DNA from: Picochlorum sp. 'celeri'
Lineage: Eukaryota; Chlorophyta; Trebouxiophyceae
Reading direction: 5' to 3'
DNA length: 64,000 nt
Assembly (NCBI GenBank): GCA_010909725.1
Contig: JAACMV010000027.1
Location: 682,001 to 746,000 of the forward strand
Shown: one piece after another, positions 44,790 to 56,071 of the stretch
Numbering within the stretch: the first letter of the stretch is position 1
Layout of the letters: every line of letters begins with the position of its first letter
Notes under the pieces: generated by a model
The model's input: only the letters and a program-made list of their open reading frames with translations
Database searches by the model: none
Told to the model about the DNA's origin: nothing
Translations under genes and position numbers: made by a program

Positions 44790-45046
44790 TCACACGGAGT
44801 GCATAGAAGACTAGAAAGAAAGGTTTCGATGGACCGCTCAACAGATTGTTTGATAGGGTATATCTGAACGAGGACTTGTGAGACATACTATCCCATCAAA
44901 GGCAGTCTTTGATGGGAATAGTCTTCACGGCGAATTCAAAAAATTTCAAATTCAACCGCCATACCACGAACAGGCTCCAACAGAGATATTTCGACAAGTT
45001 TTGACGACAGAAAGACTGTATTAACTCTTATAATTGTATACGAACC
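44790..45046. promoter_or_regulatory. Divergent promoter of dihydroorotase and PCNA with a long hairpin
   Basis: 257 bases shared by two S-phase-related genes. An almost perfect inverted repeat lies at 44887-44922: ACTATCCCATCAAAG, loop GCAGT, CTTTGATGGGAATAGT, 15 pairs with one bulged A. It could be a dimer-binding site or a leader hairpin. No classical E2F box was seen. Confidence 0.5.
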
Positions 45047-46120
<1,074 letters not shown>

Positions 46121-46376
46121 GTGCCATGAAGACATAGCAATAGTACTACTGTATTTCTCCTCCTTCTTCTTGTAATAGAAAATCACCTACCAGGCGTGTG
46201 ACATGTGTCGAATCACAGCCTGATGATCTGATCGATCGAGATCCACCAAGAGACAATTTTAATTCATGTGGGAGACATGCAGAAAAAACCCTAACGAAGA
46301 TTGCATCAGGGTACGCCGCACCCCTGCTCCGATAGAAAAATTGTTTTGTTTCTTTTGAGACGATCAAGAGACAAGT

Positions 46377-48895
46377 ATGTCGGAGGAATTATCAACAATC
46401 TTCCCTGATTGGGTTGCGACAGTGGGAATCCCGCTCTCCGCTGTCGCTGGTGTGATTTTTGCAATCTGGTTATGGTACAGAGTATCACTTATTCAAGTCC
46501 GAGGAGGAACTGTTTCTACTTCAGAGACTGGAAGGGAATATCTCCTTGAAGAGGAGCAGCATGGAGAGGGAGAGGTATGTGTCTAGAGTATTTCGTACGT
46601 CGGATCCAGCCGACGAGGACGTGTCACCTGTGACCGTATTTGTGTGTGATTGGTACATAGTCTGGTTGGATGGATAATTTTATATGCATCATGATAAGGA
46701 TGAAGGGGTTATGGGTTTGGGTTTGGCATATTTTTTGTGTCTGACATTGGATCGCAGCATCTGCTCACGACGGACACGTGGTTTTCATGTAGATTGAAGA
46801 GAAGGCAGCTGATCTTCAGGAGGCTATCAGAGAGGGAGCGAACAGCTTTTTGTTCACAGAGTACAAGTATGTCAGTGTTTTCATGGCGCTGTTCTCTGTG
46901 GTGGTCTTTGTGTTGTTGAGTTCAGAGGATGGGTTCAGCTCTACATGGAAGGAGGACGAATCTGGTATTTTGAGAGCTCCAGGTCTCTACAATGGAGCCT
47001 TCTCGACAATTTCCTTTATTATTGGTGCTGTGACGTCCATTTTGTCAGGATATTTGGGAATGAACATTGCCACTTATGCCAATGCGAGGACCTCATTGGA
47101 GGCTCGCAAGGGGGTTGCTCCAGCATTCATGGCTGCTTTTAGATCTGGAGCAGTCATGGGATTCCTGTTGGCAGGAAACGCTTTGCTTGTTTTGTATGTT
47201 CTCATCATGGTGTACCGTAAGGTGTTTGGAGATGACTGGGAGGGCATGTATGAGGCCATCACAGGATACGGTCTTGGAGGTTCATCCATTGCATTGTTCG
47301 GGCGTGTTGGAGGAGGAATCTACACGAAAGCTGCTGATGTTGGTGCCGATTTGGTCGGTAAAGTAGAGAAAGATATTCCAGAGGACGATCCACGTAACCC
47401 AGCTGTGATTGCTGACAATGTTGGAGACAATGTTGGAGATATTGCCGGAATGGGAGCAGATTTGTTTGGATCATTTGCAGAGGCTACATGCGCTGCTCTG
47501 GTTGTGTCATCTGTGTCTTCCCTTGGAGCATCTCACTCTTGGGTAGGAATGTGCTTCCCATTGATGATTACTGCCACTGGAATTATTGTGTGCATTGGAG
47601 TGACCCTCATTGCCACAGACTTCCATCCAGCCAAGGCTATGAATGAGATTGAGTCCACCTTGAAGTACCAACTCATCTTGTCCACTGTCATTATGACACC
47701 TGCTGCATATATTTTGTCGATGATGGCTTTGCCATCAGAGTTCACCGGTCTCTTTGCAGATCCAACAGTTGCTGCAAAGAACTGGCACATTTTCATCTGC
47801 ATTGCAAGTGGAATTTGGGGTGGGCTCATTATTGGACTCATCACCGAGTACTACACGTCAAACACATACACCCCTGTTCAGGATGTCGCAGACTCTTGCA
47901 GAACAGGTGCTGCAACAGACATTATCTTTGGATTGGCTCTTGGATACAAGTCTGCCATTGTTCCATGCTTTATGATTGCCATTTGCATCTTCACAGGATT
48001 CACCCTTGGAGGAATGTACGGCATTGCATGCGCTGCATTGGGAATGCTGTCAACTCTGTCTACATGCCTTGCCATCGATGCTTATGGACCAATTTCCGAT
48101 AATGCTGGAGGTATCGCTGAAATGGCTGCCATGGGAGAGGATATTCGTGAACGCACGGATGCTTTGGATGCTGCCGGAAACACCACGGCTGCAATCGGTA
48201 AAGGATTTGCCATTGGATCCGCTGCGCTTGTTTCCTTGGCCTTGTTCGGAGCCTATATCACCCGTGCTGGCATTGATGTTGCTCAATCCTCCATCTTGGA
48301 CCCAAAGATTTTCTCTGGTCTCTTGGTGGGAGCCATGTTGCCATACTGGTTCTCTGCCATGACAATGAAGTCTGTTGGTAAGGCTGCACTTGCCATGGTG
48401 GAAGAGGTCCGTCATCAGTTTGCCACCATTCAAGGACTCATGGAAGGAACTGGTCGACCAAACTACCGCAGATGTGTGGAGATTTCTACAGCTGCATCCT
48501 TGTCTGAGATGATCCCACCAGGTTGCCTTGTCATGCTCACACCCGTTATAGTTGGTATTCTGTTTGGAGTACAGGCACTGACTGGTGTCTTGGCTGGAGC
48601 TTTGGTTTCTGGAGTTCAGATGGCCGTGTCCATGTCCAACACTGGTGGAGCATGGGATAATGCTAAAAAGTACATTGAAGCTGGAGCATCCGAGCACGCC
48701 AGAAGTCTTGGTGGTAAGGGCTCTGACGCCCACAAGGCTGCCGTTATCGGTGACACTGTTGGTGATCCATTGAAGGATACATCTGGCCCATCTTTGAATA
48801 TTTTGATCAAGCTCATGGCTGTTGAATCATTGGTGTTTGCGCCATTCTTCTTGGCCCACACCAAGGACGGTATTCTGTTCAGCCTCTTTGGATGA
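46377..48895 (+). CDS. AVP1: Proton-pumping inorganic pyrophosphatase (vacuolar type I)
   Basis: 766-residue membrane pump that couples PPi hydrolysis to proton transport into the vacuole or acidocalcisomes. Exons 46377-46574 and 46793-48895 (218-nt intron after the first membrane helix). About 16 hydrophobic helices. The PPi-binding motifs are intact: [73 protein letters not shown] and [20 protein letters not shown]. The segment [14 protein letters not shown] carries Ala where K-independent type II pumps have Lys, so it is of the K-dependent type I, as in Arabidopsis AVP1. Length agrees with AVP1 (770). Confidence 0.97.
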
Positions 48896-49105
48896 GATTG
48901 TCATTTTTGACTTTTTTTTCGCTTCTGTGGGAGAGTGTGAGAGTGCCAGCGCAATTTCAAACGTTCATCCTCTTTGGACGAGGAGCAGGAGAGAATTTTT
49001 CTCTTCTCTTCTGGACCCACAATGAGTAAACGTAGAGTGTAAAAGATGTTTTACATGAAAGCAAGACACCACACGATGTCTACTTTTAATCACCATATAC
49101 CTAAT

Positions 49106-50255
49106 TTAATGCTTCATTGCGTTGGCAAAGTTTCCCAACATGTTGTTGTGAACTGGATCAGCAAGATGGTCTACCAAGTTGGCAAAAGGACCCTTTTGGG
49201 TCATGACTGCCTGTGCTCCGTATCCGAACATGGCCAACATAGCAAGCCTTCCATTCTTAATTTCCTTCAATTTCAATTCATTCATGGCAGCCTCGGTCTT
49301 TCCCAAGTTGAACATGTTGAAGAACTGACCTCCTGGGTATGCTGGGTTTCCACTGCCATTGAATGCAGCCTCCATTCCCAAGAAGTATTGCTTTCCCTGA
49401 GATCCTGGGTAACGGAAGTCCTGGTATCTCTTAAGCTCGGCAAACTGCATCAATACAACCTCGACAAAGAACAAGGTGTATGGATCAACCCAGTATTTAT
49501 CATAGGAACCAGCTGGTGGGATCACTCCGGAACGGAACCACACAGCCTCATCTCCAGTCTGTGGAATCAATCCCATGGCAGACAAAACCTCTGGTGCAAT
49601 GCATCCAGCGGCTCCAAGCATGGCCCAACGTCCATGGATGACCTCAGAGTAGGACAACCATTCTGGGGTGATGAAACCTCCAGCTCCCTCTGGGTCAGAC
49701 AATCCCAAAGGATCGAATCCGTAGTCTCCTGGGAGAGATCCGTTCAAGTAAGACAATGACTGATCGGAAGCAAAGTTTGCATACAATCCTCCGGCCTTTT
49801 TCACACGCTCAGAGGCCTGCAGAACATACGAACCCATCAACACCATTCTTTGACCGGACACCAACACACATCATTGATCGAATCCAACCCCAATCCATAT
49901 TCTATCCTGTAACCCCGACCACCCCCGCCCCCACCTACACACGCTGCTCATAGCGTACGTGTTACAAACACAACGAATCATTCGTACCTTGGCAAGGTCA
50001 GTGGTTCCCTCCTCTGCACGCACCACCACCACTCGGCTTGTCCTCTTGGAAGACACTGCCGCAGTGCGACCAAGAAGAGATGTCTTTGTTGTCGATGATA
50101 CAGCCTACATATAATAAAGCATTATTAATAAAGGAATATACCATCAGGATCAACCACAACGTGATTGAGGTAAAAAGAAGAAGGCCTTGAGGGAAATCAT
50201 CCACCCATCCAACTGTGTTCTCTCAATGTATTCAGCAACGCACCGTGCACAACAT
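49106..50255 (-). CDS. LHCA3: Photosystem I light-harvesting chlorophyll a/b protein, Lhca3-like
   Basis: 279-residue precursor from exons 50255-50244 (12 nt, encoding MLCT), 50104-49988 and 49816-49106. Residues 1-35 are a Ser/Thr/Arg-rich chloroplast transit peptide ([19 protein letters not shown]) without an ER signal. Helix B/chlorophyll motifs: [37 protein letters not shown], middle helix [40 protein letters not shown] and helix [21 protein letters not shown], ending with [13 protein letters not shown]. The layout and the [18 protein letters not shown] segment are closest to Lhca3 of land plants, which is why a green primary plastid is inferred. Convergent with the pyrophosphatase; both have TGTAA within 60 nt of the stop. 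Confidence 0.95.
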
Positions 50256-50581
50256 GGTGATTGGTTTAAATTTAACTATATGGTATAATTATACAGCAGA
50301 ATAGATGTAATTCTATCTAAGTAGATGTGCTCGATCGGAGTCTGATATCATCATGGCCAATGACAAGGGGGATTCTCTCCATTCTGGCCCATAATATTCT
50401 GACAGCATTAGAATGCTCGCGAACTCGGGATACTCAAAAGATGACGACGGGCGTAGCGTCATCATGACTTTTTTCCACGGTACTCGCATCCCACACCAGG
50501 GTTTGTTCTGCTAACATTCAGTCCTCGATCGGGGTTTATCGATCGAACGAGAGAAGTCTCCAAAAAAAAGAAGCAAGCAGT
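50256..50581. promoter_or_regulatory. Divergent region between LHCA and the secreted-protein gene
   Basis: 326 bases. Short dyads: AGCATT-AG-AATGCT near 50405 and GATGACG..CGTCATC near 50440-50463, the latter with a TGACG core as bound by bZIP factors (inference). No gene seen. Confidence 0.35.
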
Positions 50582-51271
50582 ATGGTACAGCAACAGTACA
50601 ACCTGGTGGTGCGCTTCATAGCGGTGCTCTTGTTCTGTTACATGGGTGGTTTTGCTCATGAGGGTGTTTCTCACGAAGAGGATTACTTTGCGGCTTGCGT
50701 GACGTATTTAGAAGGTGCCAAGGACTCCCTAGAGTCTGGAGGGGTGTCTCGGCTTGTTTCTGATGGATACAAGACATATCTGGAGTATCCGTCCGGTCCA
50801 TATGTGTTTTGCTTCAGTCAATCTGCCTTCTCTGTCGATACGATTGGTGAAAGTGCTCTAGTGCTGCATCCTTTCACAGCAAACAAAACGTTGGATGACT
50901 TGCTGGATACAGGTGAAGAGGAGAGCCTTTCCTTGCGGGATAGAAAGGCAGAATTGATTTCCAATGCATTGAACAATAGAACGTTGGGTGAATTGTTTAA
51001 TTACACAGAACCATATTCCCAAGAAAAGTCGTTGGCTGAAGGAAGTATCAGGGTTGATGGGGAGGAGAAAAAGTTGGTTGGGTTTGTTGACAGGCTGGGA
51101 GATGGTGTTGTGGTGCAGTGTGGATGTCGGTATACTGGAGTTCCAGATGGAGAGCGAGATAATAGAAATGCAATCAAGAGTGAAGGAGGAGCTGTATCGT
51201 CAAGGAGCGGTCAGGCGTCTGTGCATGCTGTTGTTGGATGCTTCTTCCTTCTTCTCTGGTTTTCTTTCTGA
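50582..51271 (+). CDS. Unknown secreted or GPI-anchored protein
   Basis: 229 residues, intronless, not recognised. An N-terminal signal peptide is clear (LVVRFIAVLLFCYMGGFAHE). The mature part has four or five Cys residues and N-glycosylation sequons (NKT, NRT, NYT). The C-terminus ends in a hydrophobic stretch (VHAVVGCFFLLLWFSF) preceded by a Ser/Gly-rich segment, the usual layout of a GPI-attachment signal. A cell-surface location is inferred. No repeat or enzyme motif was found. Confidence 0.65.
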   Translation: MVQQQYNLVVRFIAVLLFCYMGGFAHEGVSHEEDYFAACVTYLEGAKDSLESGGVSRLVSDGYKTYLEYPSGPYVFCFSQSAFSVDTIGESALVLHPFTANKTLDDLLDTGEEESLSLRDRKAELISNALNNRTLGELFNYTEPYSQEKSLAEGSIRVDGEEKKLVGFVDRLGDGVVVQCGCRYTGVPDGERDNRNAIKSEGGAVSSRSGQASVHAVVGCFFLLLWFSF

Positions 51272-51320
51272 TTTATTTTACATACAATAAGAAGAAGTAA
51301 AGAATGTTGTTGCATCATCA

Positions 51321-52805
51321 TCACTTGTTATGACAATTAGTATTATTTCTACAGTGTACTTGTAAAACATGTGCGAGAGCTTGCGATCGCTGCATGCCAT
51401 CCTGGGACCAAGGGCCGTCACCCCGTACAGTATATGTTGCGGTTGATGTGCAATGTTGCTGCACCCCTCGTGCAATCATGCACATGTGCTTACACTGGCA
51501 GACCACCATGATTTCCTTCACCATGTGATCATCTCCAAGACAATCCCAGATACCATCAGCTATTTGTTGCGTCAGGCGCTCTTGGACCTGAAGTCGCTTG
51601 GAAAACATCTCCACCTGATACTCGCACATGTGCTGGAATGTGGACTTTTGCCACGTCTTTTTTGGATCATGCTTACGTCGACATACTACGATAACGTCTC
51701 CTGTAAATGGAAGGAGGTGGTGCTCGCATTGAGATGTACATGGAATGTGATATGTCTCTGTGACCTCCTGGTCACCATGCAGCTCATGAGCATCATCATC
51801 ACACGGCATATCGTCATCTCCAACTGCTACAACAACGTCTGTGGCCGCGGATAATCCACTGGTGCTACTGGTATTATTGTTATGATAATTATCCCTTGAA
51901 AAGCATTCGAAAGACTTTTGTTCCATGGAGTATCCACGCGTGGATTGAACAAACCATGATGCATATGTCTGCGCTGAAGATCGTGCCTCGGCAGTATCAG
52001 GATCTTCCCCCACTGATTCGAGCAGCACCCCCACCGCATCACTCACGGCTTCTATGTATTCACTATCATGACTATTTGGATCTTTTACCAAGGGATTCTC
52101 GGTGCTATGTTCCACGTCGCATACCGAATTGATATCAATTCCAAGCAATGCAAAGACTTCCTCAGCATGGTACACAGTTTCCCCCTGATCAGAAAAGGCG
52201 CCCGATGCCCTGCTATAGATATAACGTTGCTCATGATGACGATGATACTCGAACACATCCAACACGACCACAATTCCCCCGTTATTGGACACAGTTCGAT
52301 CCACAACCTGCAGCACCTTGTCACAAAACTCTGGCCCAAGCTGCAGCCCCCGCACCGACAGACTGGATATCACTCGCGATAATTTGCTTAATCCAACTAT
52401 TGTACCCTCTTTGGGTATGTATGCTACGTGGCATTTGCCATACATTGGTAATAATGAGTGTTTGTGCAGGCCTGAAAAGGTCATATCCTTGACCAGCACA
52501 AAACCGCAGTGCGGCGATGTCGTCAGAATGGGCTCAAAAAAGAGGGCATTCTTAATAATATCAGATGCATGTTCTATTGATCCGTCTCCAGCAGCCATGG
52601 ACCTCCAAGCTTGTGCTACTCGCTTTGGCGTGTCCAGTAGGCCATGCCGACTCGCATCTTCTTTGCACCGACATCCTCGCTCTATGATGGTTTTTACAGC
52701 ATCTTGCTGTTGTTCATATCGTATCTTACTCATACTAATTTGAAATATGTGTTTTTGGGAGGTACATTGGCCATGATCAGCCTGCCATTCCAGCTGCTCC
52801 AGCAT
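51321..52805 (-). CDS. GCH1: Two-domain GTP cyclohydrolase I (folate synthesis)
   Basis: 494-residue, intronless enzyme of pterin synthesis. As in plants, two FolE-like domains are fused and each keeps only part of the active site. The N-terminal domain has HGLLDTPKRVAQAWRSMAAG, CHVAYIPKEGTIVGLSKLSR but LHKHSLLPM where the zinc motif CEHH belongs. The C-terminal domain has CTSQCEHHLLPFTGDVIVVC, LQVQERLTQQIADGIWDCLG and CKHMCMIARGVQQHCTSTAT but lacks the VAYIPK loop. They are linked by a Ser/Asp-rich segment. Plant enzymes work only as the fused pair. The last region, near 51450-51589, has a broken duplicate at 56557-56698. 74 bp separate it from the upstream ankyrin gene. Confidence 0.92.
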   Translation of the reverse strand: MLEQLEWQADHGQCTSQKHIFQISMSKIRYEQQQDAVKTIIERGCRCKEDASRHGLLDTPKRVAQAWRSMAAGDGSIEHASDIIKNALFFEPILTTSPHCGFVLVKDMTFSGLHKHSLLPMYGKCHVAYIPKEGTIVGLSKLSRVISSLSVRGLQLGPEFCDKVLQVVDRTVSNNGGIVVVLDVFEYHRHHEQRYIYSRASGAFSDQGETVYHAEEVFALLGIDINSVCDVEHSTENPLVKDPNSHDSEYIEAVSDAVGVLLESVGEDPDTAEARSSAQTYASWFVQSTRGYSMEQKSFECFSRDNYHNNNTSSTSGLSAATDVVVAVGDDDMPCDDDAHELHGDQEVTETYHIPCTSQCEHHLLPFTGDVIVVCRRKHDPKKTWQKSTFQHMCEYQVEMFSKRLQVQERLTQQIADGIWDCLGDDHMVKEIMVVCQCKHMCMIARGVQQHCTSTATYTVRGDGPWSQDGMQRSQALAHVLQVHCRNNTNCHNK

Positions 52806-52879
52806 CCATGACTCACTGAGTCATGTGGATTGGAATGCCTGAACCATTTCCTGCATGGCAGCATTTCACCCAGGTCGTA

Positions 52880-55800
52880 TTATTCCGTGAAAAGGTCGAC
52901 AAGGTCGGTGGCTCCTGAGGCGTAATCTACCGCTGTCCTTCCATCAGCATCCCTTTTATGGACATCCACCTCTGCGATCGATAGCAAGTACTCGACGGCT
53001 TTTGTGCGTCCATTCCTGCATGCAAGTATCAATGCTGTCCGGTCGTTGTGATCCTTGGCATTCACATCCACATTGCCTATTGTCTCGTAGAGGTACTTGA
53101 CAATGTCTACATGCCCATACTCACAAGCAAGCATGAATGCTGTCCGTTGATAACGATCCCTGGCGTTCACATCCACATTGCCTACTGTCTCATACAAGTA
53201 CCTCACAATGTCTGTACAACCATATTGACATGCAATCATGAATGGAGTCCACCCCTTGTGATCTCTGTCATTCATATCCACATTGCCAATGGTCTCATGG
53301 AAATATCTGACAATGTCGGCACAACCATCCTCACAAGCAATCATGAACGCTGTCCGTTGATAACGATCCTTGGCATTCACATCCACATTGCCTACCGTTT
53401 CGTAGAGGTACCTCATAATATCTATATGACAATTTTCACATGCAATCATAAATGCTGTCTGTTGATTATTATCCTTATCATTCACATCCACATTGCCAAT
53501 TGTCTCATAGAGGTACTTGACAATGTCTGCATTCAATCTAGATTTGCACGCAATCATGAATGCTGTCTGCCCTTCACCATTCCTCTCATTCACATCTACG
53601 TTGCCTACTGTCTCGTAGAGGTACTTGACAGTACCTAAAGGACTAGGTAGGTGTATATTGCCATTTTCACATGCAAGCATGAATGCTGCCTGCTGATAAC
53701 AATCCTTGTCTTTCATATCCACATCGCCTATTGTCGCATAGAAGTACTTGACAGTGTCTATGCTACCATTTTTGCACGCAATCATGAATGCTGTCCTGCC
53801 TTTGTGATCCCTGGCATTCATGTCCACATTGCCTATTTTCTCATAGAGGTATTTTACAATGTTTCTCCTGTCATACTTGCATGCAATCATGAATGCTGTC
53901 CTGCCTTTGTGATCTCTGTCATTCATATCCACATTGCCTATTGTCTCATGGAAATACCTGACACTGTCTGCATGGCCATACTCACAAGCAATCATGAATG
54001 CTGTCTGTTGGTAAATATCCCTGGCATTCATATCCACACTGCCTATTATCTGATAGAGATACTTGATTATATCGTCATGCTGATATTCACAAGCAATTCT
54101 GAATGCTGTCCAACCAAAATCATCCTCGTCATTCACATCTATATTACCTACTGTCTCATACAAGTACCTCACAATGTCCGCATAACCATACTCACACGCA
54201 ATCATGAATGGCGTCCGCAGCCCGTGGTCCCTAGCATTCACACCCACATTGCCTATTACCTCATACAAGTACCTCATAATAGTTTTATGCCCTGCTTCAC
54301 AAGCAATCATGAATGCTGTCTCCCCCTCACTATTCCTCTCATTCATATCCACATTGCCTATTTTCTCATACAAATACTTGACAATGTCTACATGCCCTTC
54401 TTCACAAGCAATCATGAATGCTGTCTCCCCCTCACTATTCCTCTCATTCATATCCATATTGCCTATTTTCTCATACAAATACTTGACAATGTCTACATGA
54501 CCATACTCACAAGCAATCATGAATGCTGTCTGTCGATTATGATTCTTGGCATTCACATCCATATTGCCTATCACCTCATACAAGTACTTCACAATATCAG
54601 TATAACAATTTCGACATGCAATCATGAATGCTGTCCACCCCTTGTAATCTCTGTCATTCATATCCACATTGCCTATTGTCTCATAGAGATACCTAACGAT
54701 GTCTGCGTTGAATCTAGATTTGCACGCAATCATGAATGCTGTCTGCCCTTCACCATTCCTCTCATTCATATCCACATTGCCTATTTTCTCATACAAATAC
54801 TTGACAATGTCTACATGACCATACTCACAAGCAATCATGAATGCTGTCTGTTGGTAAATATTCCTGGCATTCATATCCACATCGCCTATTGTTTCGTAAA
54901 GATACTTGGCCAGGTCTGCTTTGAATCTAGATTTGCAGGCAAGCATGAACGCTGTCTGTTGATCATCATCCCTGGCATTCACATCCACATTGCCTATTGT
55001 TTCGTATAGATACTTGACAATTTCTACCCTACCAGACGTACATGCAAGCATGAATGCTGTTAGCTCTCCTTGATCTCTATCGTTCATATCCACATTGCCT
55101 ATTGTCTCACATAGATACTTGACAATATCTATACGACCATGTTCGCATGCAAGCATGAACGCTGTCTGTTGATTATAAGCATCCCTGGCATTCACATCCA
55201 CTTTGCCTACTGTCCCATACAGATACTTGACTACATCGATATGACCATGTTCGCACGCAAGCATGAACGCTGTCTGTTGATTATAAGGACCCCTGGCATT
55301 CACATCCACATCACCCATTGTCTCCAAAATATATCTCACAATGTGCAGGTGCCCATATTTTGATGCGCTATGTAGCCCTGATGTCCAGCACAAGCTGGAG
55401 GCCTGGTCCACAAGATCAGGAATCCTACCGATATCCTCCACATCAAACCCTGCCTGACATGCTCCGTCTAGAACAGTTACTCGATGATTTGAGGCCGTGC
55501 TCTTGTCTACGTTGCTGACATTCTCACCACTCTTTGTCTCAAAGAGGGTCTTCATTTGGTGGATCGCATCCAACCCCGCTCGAACCACCTTGTATACTTC
55601 CCAGGGAACGTATTCCATGTATCTGTAGCGATGCCAGAATTCCTCACATGACTTGGATAGCCTCCCTCTCTTCAACAGCTGGAATATCCTCTCCACATCC
55701 CAACCTGTTCCCACGTGTTCCATGAACCAGAAAATATCCTGCAAAGGGAAGACCTCCTCTCCATCCGAAGAAATAAGAGCCTTCACAGCCATATCGTCTT

Positions 55801-56071
55801 CAACCCAGTATGTTAACGGATCCAAAGGAAAGGTATTCAAAGCAGGCAACAAAGGACCCCTCTTTGAATGCCATGTCAAGTGTTGCTTCAGGTCTTTGGT
55901 GCTCAAAAATCCAAGAGCATGCAGACTCACGCACGCCTGAACCTCTTTCAAACAAAATACATTACTAAGATGCTCCAATATCTTCGACTGGATGAGCCCA
56001 GGGCCAAGGATACGATCGACAACAGCGTCGCAACGGTCAAACTTTCTCTTCTTGATAGTTGTAGAGACCAT
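52880..56071 (-). CDS. Long ankyrin-repeat protein, about 23 repeats
   Basis: 1063 residues, one exon. The start is the ATG at 56071 (MVSTTIKKRKFDR, with a nuclear-signal-like KKRK); an in-frame GTG 17 codons upstream was ignored. Residues 1-230 are an unassigned helical domain (ILEHLSNVFCLKEVQACVSL looks F-box-like, unproven; GDEEVFPLQDIFWFMEHVGT follows). From about residue 240 to the end there are roughly 23 ankyrin repeats of 34-36 residues, consensus TAFMIACEYGHVDIVKYLYE then TIGNVDVNARD. One repeat (near 53645) has a six-residue insertion, PSPLGT. Units are alike at DNA level as a 105-bp tandem array. Function presumably protein binding. This type of long ANK protein is common in protists and giant viruses. 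Confidence 0.85.
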   Translation of the reverse strand: MVSTTIKKRKFDRCDAVVDRILGPGLIQSKILEHLSNVFCLKEVQACVSLHALGFLSTKDLKQHLTWHSKRGPLLPALNTFPLDPLTYWVEDDMAVKALISSDGEEVFPLQDIFWFMEHVGTGWDVERIFQLLKRGRLSKSCEEFWHRYRYMEYVPWEVYKVVRAGLDAIHQMKTLFETKSGENVSNVDKSTASNHRVTVLDGACQAGFDVEDIGRIPDLVDQASSLCWTSGLHSASKYGHLHIVRYILETMGDVDVNARGPYNQQTAFMLACEHGHIDVVKYLYGTVGKVDVNARDAYNQQTAFMLACEHGRIDIVKYLCETIGNVDMNDRDQGELTAFMLACTSGRVEIVKYLYETIGNVDVNARDDDQQTAFMLACKSRFKADLAKYLYETIGDVDMNARNIYQQTAFMIACEYGHVDIVKYLYEKIGNVDMNERNGEGQTAFMIACKSRFNADIVRYLYETIGNVDMNDRDYKGWTAFMIACRNCYTDIVKYLYEVIGNMDVNAKNHNRQTAFMIACEYGHVDIVKYLYEKIGNMDMNERNSEGETAFMIACEEGHVDIVKYLYEKIGNVDMNERNSEGETAFMIACEAGHKTIMRYLYEVIGNVGVNARDHGLRTPFMIACEYGYADIVRYLYETVGNIDVNDEDDFGWTAFRIACEYQHDDIIKYLYQIIGSVDMNARDIYQQTAFMIACEYGHADSVRYFHETIGNVDMNDRDHKGRTAFMIACKYDRRNIVKYLYEKIGNVDMNARDHKGRTAFMIACKNGSIDTVKYFYATIGDVDMKDKDCYQQAAFMLACENGNIHLPSPLGTVKYLYETVGNVDVNERNGEGQTAFMIACKSRLNADIVKYLYETIGNVDVNDKDNNQQTAFMIACENCHIDIMRYLYETVGNVDVNAKDRYQRTAFMIACEDGCADIVRYFHETIGNVDMNDRDHKGWTPFMIACQYGCTDIVRYLYETVGNVDVNARDRYQRTAFMLACEYGHVDIVKYLYETIGNVDVNAKDHNDRTALILACRNGRTKAVEYLLSIAEVDVHKRDADGRTAVDYASGATDLVDLFTE
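52990..55330 (-). repeat. Tandem array of about 105-bp ankyrin-coding units
   Basis: About 22 direct repeats, mostly 105 bp and a few of 108 bp, make up most of the ankyrin gene. Several units share long identical runs, such as the paired units at about 54300-54500, so some duplicated recently. Reading frame is kept throughout, which implies selection or very recent expansion. Confidence 0.85.

Noticed and set aside
48050..48733. 227-codon frame antisense to the proton pyrophosphatase
   Set aside because: Fully inside a highly conserved coding exon; no family resemblance of its own.
53048..55363. Long open frames on the plus strand opposite the ankyrin gene (196, 452 and 74 codons)
   Set aside because: They arise because the repeat unit lacks antisense stops; the predicted peptides simply repeat the array in reverse and the minus-strand ankyrin pattern is clear.
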